The position numbers were made by a program, and so were the translations under genes. From Polaromonas sp. (GTDB taxonomy: Bacteria > Pseudomonadota > Gammaproteobacteria > Burkholderiales > Burkholderiaceae_C): a DNA stretch of 64,000 nucleotides. How positions within the stretch are numbered: position 1 is the stretch's first letter; each line of letters starts with the position of its first letter. A model generated the notes under the pieces. It searched no databases. It saw only the letters and a list, made by a program, of their open reading frames with translations, and had not been told where the DNA came from. The stretch lies in assembly GCA_013298945.1 (NCBI GenBank), contig JAAFJR010000003.1, positions 124,001-188,000 on the forward strand. Direction: 5' to 3'. Shown here one piece after another: positions 56,640 through 64,000 of this stretch.

Positions 56640-59600
56640 TCCAATTATTTATCAAATAAACAATGGCAGCACAGTTCAACCTACAACTGGTACGGGTCAA
56701 GCTATTGGGGCAAACCTATCTTCAGGTTTGCAGAATACAACAACCAATGCGCATCTTGGCTTACTTGAATCTATCGACAAGTCTGTAAAAGAAGCGGTCA
56801 AAGGTACTGAAGCGTGGCACGGTAGTGGTGGTTTAGGCTCTACGAGTACGGCAGGCAGTCTTGGCATAGTGGCAGGTGCAATAGCTAAAATTGATGATGT
56901 AACGGCTATTGGGAACAATTTATTTGCAGGTAAATTTCTCGAAACTTCAATGGAAGCGGTTGGCGCGCTAGCTGGACCTGTAGGAGGTGGTGTAGCGGGA
57001 TGGGCGACTGAGGGTTTAACGCAGCTATTAGGTTCCTTTCCAAATATTAGAGCAGGTTTGATAGGCGCGAGCATTTTCTTAGGCGACAAATACGCAGGCG
57101 ACCTAGCCAAAGAAGCCACTTATGGCGAATGGGTACAGAGCACAGCGCCTGTTATTCCAGCCGATGCTGGTTTAATGCCTTCTCAAACAATTAACGGTGT
57201 AAATTACTACGTTGTCAGTTCGCCTGATCAAAACGGTACGCCACGTACTTATGTTTATACCGACAGTGGTAACAGTGCTGGAAGCGATCCACTGCTTTTT
57301 CCAAATCAACCCCGCTACATGCCTGTTGTAAATCAAGACATTAGTAAACAGGTTGTTTCTGAGGTGCTGACGGGCGTTGGGTTTGATTCCAAAATAAGTT
57401 TGCAACAATACAACGTCATGCAAGGTGTAAGCCCTACAGGTTACCCAATTGACAGCGTTAACTACGCATCTACAGGCACAACAACAACCGCTGGAACCGG
57501 CGCTAATACCGAACGTCGCGAACCTGTCACCCAAGTCAGCACCTATAAAGACCCGTTAACTGGTGCAATCATGGAAACCCGTACTCAAGGCGTACTGGTT
57601 AACGGCGAATTTCAAGCAACACCAAATAGCACTAGTACCGCCGGTATGGATATTGCTGGCAGACTTGTACTAACGGGTGATGCGGCTATCAGTCTTCTCA
57701 GAGAGAAGGCCAACCCCCAAGCATACCCTGATGGCGAAACGAATACTGATGTTACTAATCATAGTAACTCTACCCCTTCGACACCAACAAGCTTGCCAGA
57801 AGTTGTTGTTACTGCAGCTGCAATTTCCACAAGCGTCGTTATCCAAATTCATGAAAATGGTCAACAAAGCTTGGAATTTACTCATTCCGACGGTTCACGC
57901 ACCTATGTTCTTGAAAACGCTGAAACGGGAGGGCGGACAGTTGTATTTGAAGATGCAAGCAGTGAAAGTCTTTTCCCTCTGACAATCTACCATTTAGACA
58001 AAGATGGTTATCAAGTTGCTCCAGCACAAAGTTTTGATAAATCGGGGCTTGAAATTGATTCAAAAGGCACGCCTATTGTTAATGGTCAAACCATTCCATT
58101 GGTGCAAAATGGTGACGAATTCCTAGACGCTCTCGTCAATGCTTTTAACAACATACCCGCGACCAAAGACCTCCCCGCTGGCGAAGTCCTCACCCTAGCC
58201 GCCGCAGACACAGACGACGGCGTAGTCTCCGATGCTGGGTCTGGCAGCTATGGCAGCGGCTCAAATAGCTCAAGTCCTACAACCCCAGTTGCACCCCCTG
58301 CAGCCACCCCCGTCACCGCCCCAACCCTCAACCCCTCACAAAACCAAACCCTCAACGACGCATTAGCAGCAGCCGGCCTAAACCTAGACGGCAACAACCC
58401 CATCACCGCCCTGCCACCCGTCAACGGCATGGTCATCTTGGCGAACGCTGATGGCGACATTGTGGGAACAATTGATGTCAGCAACGCTGGCAGCGGTGGC
58501 ACAGCAAACTTGCAAATCATCGGCCAGCCACCCCAAGTCGTTGACCGCCTAGGCAATAGCTTTGATCTTGACACAGCCGCAACCATGGGCACAGCCACAG
58601 GCGTGTTGGGCTTGGGCAACACCCTACTAGGCCTAGCCAACTGGGACAACGCCAGCGACCTAAGCCATGTGCAGACCGTGGTCAGCATCTACAACCAAAT
58701 CAACGGCTTAGCCAATTTAGGCATGCCCAACATGGGCGGTGTCGGCTCGGTACTGAGCTTTTTAAGCGCCTGTGACAGTGGCGACGCAGGCGGCATCGTC
58801 TACAGCGGCTTGCAGATGGTGGACACCTTGACCTCCAGTGCTGGCAACCTAGGCATGATCAGCGCCATCAACCCCAACATCATTCCCGGCTTAGGCATGA
58901 TCTTGGCGTTGACCAACATTGAAGACAATCCCCTAGGCGTCGTCACCGCAGCCCTGAACTTCTTCCCACCCGCAGGCCCTTTGATAGGTGCATTCCTATC
59001 CATCGCACAAGTCATCTTCACCCACGCCCCCATCTCAGAGGGTGAAGCACATGCCAGCTTTGACGATGCGGGCAACCTCATTGTCACCACCGATTCTGAG
59101 AAGCATGGTGGTGGTAGCACCGCCAACTACTGGATGGAGCAGTTGGCTAAGGGCGCGCAGATGGCAGGGCTGCAAACCCCGCAAGCCGGTGCAGCAATCA
59201 TGGGCATGCCTACTGTGGGCTATAAATACAACCCAGAGGGGTTTAACGACGAAGACAAAGACGGCCAACAAATCAACGGACACTTAACCTTACGCTGGGT
59301 TGACCCTAATGGCGTTGCGCATTCGCGGGTATACACCGCTGATGGCAATGGCGCACTTGCATGGGGAGATGAAAAAGACAACAGCATAGGTGAAGACTTC
59401 TTCTTGCTCATGCAAGACGCCACCAAACGCTACCCACCACTGGCTTATGAGCAGATAGATGGCGGCGTGGTGCAGTTTGACTATGGTGTTGCCACAGTGG
59501 TCTATGCCACCAACACCCACAAGTTTGATGGCATGGCTGAGCATACGCAAGGGGGCGATGAGGAGACGGATGCGGCGCAGGATGCAGCTATTGAGATTGC

Positions 59601-62600
59601 AGAAGGTGACAAACGGCTGCTGCAAGACCACAGCAATACCATCAAGAACACCAGTACGCAGACCCATATCAAAGTCGCGGCGAGCAACTTGCACACGGTG
59701 GTAGCGCCTATCATTGCGCCAATTCAGACAAAAGGTGAGTTGATTGGAGTGGGCAGCAACAAAGTTGTTAGCAATGGCATAGTCACTCGCCCTTTAGGCT
59801 TCGTACCGTTAGGCGGCACAGACAGCCTAACTCAAGACAAAAAGAATGCCACAGCGGCAATGATTAAAAGCGCAGACAATGGTTTGTTTGGCGCTAACAA
59901 CATCACCAGCACCGCCATGGCAGCGGCGGCCATCATTCAGTGGCCAAACCTAGCCAGTGCCGGTTCGCCCAACGCGACAAACACCTTGCCCACCGTTGAG
60001 CGTAGGTATGGCGTTTCAGATTTACAACCATGGGATGAAGGCAATGGCAGCGGCGCAGACAACAACGGTAGTGCCAACAAAGTACAAGAGATTGTTCGCC
60101 CGACGCTGACCAGCAACCCAGCCGGCAAAGGTACGGTTCAGCAGGATATTAATACGGTTGATGCATCGACAGTACAACTTGGTACTATTTTGGGTGATGC
60201 ACCTTCAAGCACGACAAATGGTTATTTGATCCCAAGCGGTGTAGCGGCCTCCAGCCTGGCGGGCGAAGGTGCACAAGCGGTCAAAGATGCAGGCATCAAT
60301 GCAGACTTGATCTTGACCTATCCTAAAGTCACAGGTGAACTGGTCGCTGGCACAGAAGACACAGGCTTGCGTTTCAGCAGTGAAATGCTCCTAGCCAATG
60401 ACAGCACAGACAATGGCAGGGCCTACTCAAACATGCCTAGTTTACGCATCAGCGCTGTAGGTAGCCCGACCCATGGGCAAGTGGCACTCAAAGACGGACA
60501 AGTCATCTTTATTCCTGATGCTAATTTCCATGGAACAGCCACGTTTAAGTACACCGTGACAGATCAGTTTGGCTTGTCTAGCGTGGTAACGGCCAGTATT
60601 TTTGTCGAGGCAGTGAACGATGCGCCCATCACAGCGGGTGAATCGGCCACTGCGAATGAGGACAATATTCAAGTATTCAGCGCATCCAGCCTATTGGCAA
60701 ATGACTGGGACGAGGATGGCGCAACGGATGGTCAGAGCCTCAGCATTGTGGCTGTTCAGGGCGCAACCCATGGTACGGTTACCTTAGAGAACGGGCAAAT
60801 CAAGTTCATACCAGATGCCAATTACCATGGCCCTGCCAGCTTTACCTACATGGTCAGTGACGGCATCACCCAAATTCCGACTACCGTCAACCTAACCATT
60901 ACCGCCGTCAACGATGCGCCCGTGACCCAAGATGAAGCCGCTACAGGTGACGAAGATATCGTGATGGTGTACAGCCAAGCTGCTTTGCTTGCCAACGACA
61001 CAGACGTAGATACGGCCATCGATGGCGACGTGTTGCGCATCAGCCGTGTAAGCAATGCTACCAATGGCACAGTGACCATGGATGCCAATGGCGATGTTCG
61101 GTTTGTACCTGATGCCAACTTCCACGGGCAAGCCAGCTATACCTACTGGGTCAGCGATGGCCAAGCCGAAACACCGGCTACCCTGCATATCACAGTTAAT
61201 GCGATCAACGATGCTCCAGTTACCACCGACGAAACCGCTACGGCTAGTGAAGATGCCACCTTGATGTTCACATCAGCGGCGCTGTTGGCAAATGATAGCG
61301 ATGTGGATACCGCGACCGATGGCGATGTCCTGAGCATTAGCAGTGTTGGTCAAGCTGAGTATGGCATAGTATTTTTAGATGCGAATGGCGATGTGCGTTT
61401 TGTGCCAGATGCCAATTACAACGGTCCTGCCAGTTATACCTACTGGGTGACTGATGGGCGAAATGGCTTGGATGGTGTACAACCTGTGCCAGCGACTGTT
61501 CACTTGAACATCTTGCAAGTCAATGACTTACCGGTCGTTACGGGTGAATTGATCGCCAGCGACGAGGATGTGGTACTTAGCATTGCTCCGGGCTTGCTTT
61601 TGGCCAATGACCATGATATTGACACCGATGCCACATTAAACCAAGCATCAGGTGCGCTACAAACGTTGTCCATCAGTGCCGTGGGGGGTGCTCAGCATGG
61701 CACGGTGGCCTTGTTAGCGGACGGAACGATACAGTTCACCCCAGAGCCGAATTACTTCGGCGCAGCCAGCTTTACGTACACGGTGGATGATGGTGCGGGC
61801 GGTCAAGTGCAAGCCACAGCAGTGGTGAACCTCGCACCCGTGAACGATGCGCCTGATGTGGTGGGTGAAACCATCAGTATCAACGAAGATGAGATCCAAA
61901 CCATCAGCACGGCTGCTCTGCTGGCGAACGACAGCGATGTGGACAACCCGCATGCAGACCTGAGAATCGTCGCTGTGGATAGTTTAGGTGCAGCCACCCA
62001 TGGCACGGTCACACTGAACGCCAATGGCACCTTCAGCTATGTACCAGATGCTGACTATTTTGGCCCAGCGCAGTTCACCTACACGGTGAGCGACGGCGCA
62101 GGCGGCTTTAATGTGGGCACAGCGGATTTGAACATTGCGCCTGTGAACGATGCACCACGTGTGCTTAGCGAAAGCACTACCACTGACGAAGACCAGATAT
62201 TGCACATCAGCAAGGCCAACCTGCTAGCTAACGACCATGATGTGGACAACCCAGACAGCGCTTTAGCGATCACGGGTGTGTCCAACGCTAGCCATGGTAC
62301 TGTGTCTATGGTGGGGACAGAGATTGTCTTTACCCCAGATTTGAACTACAACGGTGCGGCAAGCTTTAGTTATACCGTGAGTGATGGTGCAGGTGGCAGT
62401 AGCATCGCTACTGTCAGTCTCACAATTAATTCGATAAACGATGTCCCGGTGGTGAATGACGAGCTGCTGCTTGGCAAGCGTGACCATACCTACACCTTGA
62501 GCCAAGCTGCGCTGCTGAGCAACGACACGGATGTGGAAACACCAAGAGCTAACTTGACCATCGTTGAGGTTAAGAATGCTGAAAACGGGACAGCAACACT

Positions 62601-64000
62601 AAATGCAGACCACTCCGTCACCTTTGTACCTAATGCAGGTTATGCAGGCCGTGGTACGTTTGAGTATGTGGTGCAAGACGCGGATGGTGGGCAAAGCACA
62701 GCCACATCCTACATTGACTTCTCAGCCGTCAACATCAATCCTATTGCGGTGGATGACAGTTTAGGCGGCTACCAAGATGCACCTTCAGTCATATCAACGG
62801 CGCAACTGTTGGCGAATGATTCTGACCCCGATGGCACAGCCGCAACGACCTTGACAGTGGATCAAGTGGGCAATGCGCAGAACGGCACTGTGTCATTAGG
62901 TGCAGACGGTAATGTCACATTTACACCTACAGCTGGGTTCTATGGAACCGCTAGTTTTGGATACAGGGTGAATGACAGCGAAGGCGGTACGACTTGGGCA
63001 ACAGGCTTTGTGACAGTGCAAAAAGCTAACAGTGCGCCAGTGTTTACCAATTTGTGGGGTGATAACGGTAACACTCTCAATGCAACCAGTACAGCATACG
63101 ATAATGAAGGAACACCTATAAGCACATCGCTGGTGGTAGATCCAACGCGGCATTGGGGTGGTTTTGAAGCTTATGATCCAGATGGTGATGCTATCACTTA
63201 CTCGGTCAATAAGTTTTTTACTTTAGACAATGGTACGCATTGGGATACAAAAGGGGTTGTGAGACTTAACTACTACGTTCCAGAAACCGCTCCTGATCAT
63301 TTATCAGCCAATCAACTAATAAATGGCGGCTACCCAGTTCAAGAGCAGGGAAGGTGGCAATACGTAGCAAATTTTGGCAACAGCTATGATGGCTTAGACT
63401 ATTTTCAAATTGTTGCTACAGATAGTCATGGCGCATCTACAGTTGTTACAGCAGGCACGCACCACAAAGGCGCAGCAGGTGGTGGCGGTTGTTTCCCTGT
63501 GGTTGTGGACACTACGGGCAATGGTATTGACTTGGTCAAACCCGAAGACTCAAAAATGTTTGCCGACATCAACAAAGATGGCTGGCGCGACCAGATCGGT
63601 TGGGCTGCCAGCACCGATGCTGTACTGGGTTATGACGCCAATATGGATGGCAAGATTGATCAAAGCAATGAAGTGAGTTTCACCAGCTACTTGGATGGTG
63701 CTAAAACCGACTTAGAAGGATTGGCTGCGTTTGATACGGATGGCGATGGCAAGATTACTAGCCTAGATGCAGAATGGTCTAAGTTCGGATTGGTGCAGGA
63801 TGCCAATAACAATGGCAAACAAGACGAGGGTGAATTTGTCAGCCTAGACCAGCAAGGCATTGTGTCTATCGACTTACACCGTGAGGGCACGCCCGAGTTG
63901 AATAACGGCAATGTGGTGTTTGGTACAACCACAGTGACTTACGCTGATGGTCGCACGACGCAAGCCGGTGATGTGATGTTCGCGGGCAATGGCATTGCAT
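56632..64000 (+). CDS. Large protein 2: giant repeat protein with calcium-binding region, 3' end outside the window
   Basis: The frame is open from GTG 56632 (GGAG seven bases upstream) to the window end, at least 2456 residues. A unique Gly-rich N-terminal part of about 500 residues leads into the module shared with protein 1 (about 511-984). From about 1227 to 2130 there are nine cadherin-like (tandem-95/VCBS-type) repeats of about 100 residues, each with LLANDxDxD and NDAP motifs. EF-hand-like loops follow at about 2300-2410 (DINKDGWRDQIGW, DANMDGKIDQSNE, DTDGDGKITSLDAEW, DANNNGKQDEGE). The plan fits a type I-secreted adhesin. A C-terminal secretion signal would lie beyond the window; no cognate giant-protein exporter is seen here. 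Confidence 0.88.
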   Translation, partial: MASPIIYQINNGSTVQPTTGTGQAIGANLSSGLQNTTTNAHLGLLESIDKSVKEAVKGTEAWHGSGGLGSTSTAGSLGIVAGAIAKIDDVTAIGNNLFAGKFLETSMEAVGALAGPVGGGVAGWATEGLTQLLGSFPNIRAGLIGASIFLGDKYAGDLAKEATYGEWVQSTAPVIPADAGLMPSQTINGVNYYVVSSPDQNGTPRTYVYTDSGNSAGSDPLLFPNQPRYMPVVNQDISKQVVSEVLTGVGFDSKISLQQYNVMQGVSPTGYPIDSVNYASTGTTTTAGTGANTERREPVTQVSTYKDPLTGAIMETRTQGVLVNGEFQATPNSTSTAGMDIAGRLVLTGDAAISLLREKANPQAYPDGETNTDVTNHSNSTPSTPTSLPEVVVTAAAISTSVVIQIHENGQQSLEFTHSDGSRTYVLENAETGGRTVVFEDASSESLFPLTIYHLDKDGYQVAPAQSFDKSGLEIDSKGTPIVNGQTIPLVQNGDEFLDALVNAFNNIPATKDLPAGEVLTLAAADTDDGVVSDAGSGSYGSGSNSSSPTTPVAPPAATPVTAPTLNPSQNQTLNDALAAAGLNLDGNNPITALPPVNGMVILANADGDIVGTIDVSNAGSGGTANLQIIGQPPQVVDRLGNSFDLDTAATMGTATGVLGLGNTLLGLANWDNASDLSHVQTVVSIYNQINGLANLGMPNMGGVGSVLSFLSACDSGDAGGIVYSGLQMVDTLTSSAGNLGMISAINPNIIPGLGMILALTNIEDNPLGVVTAALNFFPPAGPLIGAFLSIAQVIFTHAPISEGEAHASFDDAGNLIVTTDSEKHGGGSTANYWMEQLAKGAQMAGLQTPQAGAAIMGMPTVGYKYNPEGFNDEDKDGQQINGHLTLRWVDPNGVAHSRVYTADGNGALAWGDEKDNSIGEDFFLLMQDATKRYPPLAYEQIDGGVVQFDYGVATVVYATNTHKFDGMAEHTQGGDEETDAAQDAAIEIAEGDKRLLQDHSNTIKNTSTQTHIKVAASNLHTVVAPIIAPIQTKGELIGVGSNKVVSNGIVTRPLGFVPLGGTDSLTQDKKNATAAMIKSADNGLFGANNITSTAMAAAAIIQWPNLASAGSPNATNTLPTVERRYGVSDLQPWDEGNGSGADNNGSANKVQEIVRPTLTSNPAGKGTVQQDINTVDASTVQLGTILGDAPSSTTNGYLIPSGVAASSLAGEGAQAVKDAGINADLILTYPKVTGELVAGTEDTGLRFSSEMLLANDSTDNGRAYSNMPSLRISAVGSPTHGQVALKDGQVIFIPDANFHGTATFKYTVTDQFGLSSVVTASIFVEAVNDAPITAGESATANEDNIQVFSASSLLANDWDEDGATDGQSLSIVAVQGATHGTVTLENGQIKFIPDANYHGPASFTYMVSDGITQIPTTVNLTITAVNDAPVTQDEAATGDEDIVMVYSQAALLANDTDVDTAIDGDVLRISRVSNATNGTVTMDANGDVRFVPDANFHGQASYTYWVSDGQAETPATLHITVNAINDAPVTTDETATASEDATLMFTSAALLANDSDVDTATDGDVLSISSVGQAEYGIVFLDANGDVRFVPDANYNGPASYTYWVTDGRNGLDGVQPVPATVHLNILQVNDLPVVTGELIASDEDVVLSIAPGLLLANDHDIDTDATLNQASGALQTLSISAVGGAQHGTVALLADGTIQFTPEPNYFGAASFTYTVDDGAGGQVQATAVVNLAPVNDAPDVVGETISINEDEIQTISTAALLANDSDVDNPHADLRIVAVDSLGAATHGTVTLNANGTFSYVPDADYFGPAQFTYTVSDGAGGFNVGTADLNIAPVNDAPRVLSESTTTDEDQILHISKANLLANDHDVDNPDSALAITGVSNASHGTVSMVGTEIVFTPDLNYNGAASFSYTVSDGAGGSSIATVSLTINSINDVPVVNDELLLGKRDHTYTLSQAALLSNDTDVETPRANLTIVEVKNAENGTATLNADHSVTFVPNAGYAGRGTFEYVVQDADGGQSTATSYIDFSAVNINPIAVDDSLGGYQDAPSVISTAQLLANDSDPDGTAATTLTVDQVGNAQNGTVSLGADGNVTFTPTAGFYGTASFGYRVNDSEGGTTWATGFVTVQKANSAPVFTNLWGDNGNTLNATSTAYDNEGTPISTSLVVDPTRHWGGFEAYDPDGDAITYSVNKFFTLDNGTHWDTKGVVRLNYYVPETAPDHLSANQLINGGYPVQEQGRWQYVANFGNSYDGLDYFQIVATDSHGASTVVTAGTHHKGAAGGGGCFPVVVDTTGNGIDLVKPEDSKMFADINKDGWRDQIGWAASTDAVLGYDANMDGKIDQSNEVSFTSYLDGAKTDLEGLAAFDTDGDGKITSLDAEWSKFGLVQDANNNGKQDEGEFVSLDQQGIVSIDLHREGTPELNNGNVVFGTTTVTYADGRTTQAGDVMFAGNGIA
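58162..59582 (+). repeat. 1.4-kb block, copy 2, shared with 54496-55924
   Basis: Direct repeat partner of copy 1, in frame in the large protein 2 gene. Recombination between the copies would delete membrane gene B and fuse the N-terminus of protein 1 to the repeats of protein 2. Confidence 0.9.
60310..63020 (+). repeat. Nine tandem approx. 300-bp cadherin-like coding repeats
   Basis: Each unit encodes a LLANDxDxD-like motif (near 60390, 60690, 60985, 61280, 61600, 61915, 62220, 62510, 62805) and a FTYTVxDGxGG-like strand. The DNA sequences have diverged, so the units are old rather than recently amplified. Confidence 0.85.

Noticed and set aside
60310-63020. Tandem 300-bp repeats as a non-coding satellite
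   Set aside because: They are in frame throughout and encode well-formed cadherin-like units.

Overview
The window reads as chromosomal DNA of a betaproteobacterium, most likely Burkholderiales and probably Comamonadaceae. The reasons are several Bug/TctC-type periplasmic binding proteins, a DUF1840 protein, a Calvin-type class II aldolase next to pgk, LIV-type ABC transporters built into operons with acyl-CoA ligases, and a dispersed 43-bp intergenic repeat. Family-level taxonomy is inference; there is no rRNA or tRNA gene in the window.

Positions 1-39.9 kb are mostly catabolic and housekeeping genes. They begin with the 3' part of a biotin-dependent acyl-CoA carboxylase alpha subunit and a YigI-like thioesterase. 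A minus-strand operon follows (8667 down to 2023): two LIV permeases, two ATPases, an acyl-CoA ligase and a binding protein. After a HigBA toxin-antitoxin module come an acyl-CoA dehydrogenase, a thiolase and a FadB/FadJ-like fusion enzyme for beta-oxidation. Next are pgk and fba, a carboxymuconolactone-decarboxylase/Rieske fusion with a TetR regulator, cobA, and two Bug-family binding proteins. A second LIV-plus-ligase operon (31126 down to 22574) ends in a PaaK-like ligase and has a divergent Crp/Fnr-type regulator. Then come fpr, an RluF-like pseudouridine synthase, an aldo/keto reductase with a TetR regulator, pobA with a divergent IclR regulator (PobR), and an RhlG-like short-chain dehydrogenase. 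The genes fit import of organic acids, CoA activation and oxidation, plus 4-hydroxybenzoate entry into the protocatechuate route.

Positions 40-64 kb are accessory. A 57-residue precursor with a textbook double-glycine leader and a Pro/Cys/Thr-rich core (40426) is followed by a perfect terminator hairpin. A complete dedicated exporter follows: a CvaA/HlyD-like fusion protein, a CvaB-like ABC transporter with an intact C39 peptidase, and a TolC-like channel. This looks like an unmodified or unusually modified microcin system. Beyond it lie an unrecognised 430-residue protein and an adenine-specific DNA methylase paired with a PD-(D/E)XK nuclease-like protein. About 1.2 kb of apparently decayed DNA follows, and then a chain of overlapping genes: lipoprotein, remnant of a large-protein 3' end, small membrane protein A, large protein 1 (LysM), membrane protein B, and large protein 2. 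Large protein 2 runs off the window; it has nine tandem cadherin-like repeats and EF-hand-like calcium sites. The two large genes share a roughly 1.4-kb nearly identical block.

A 43-bp repeat family (about ten clear copies and three weaker ones) runs through the window. Most copies are intergenic, but one lies in frame inside pobR, one forms part of the C-terminal tail of large protein 1, and a related copy lies in the upstream remnant. Two copies of an 85-bp MITE-like element with terminal inverted repeats also occur. The repeat-bearing segments flank the higBA module.
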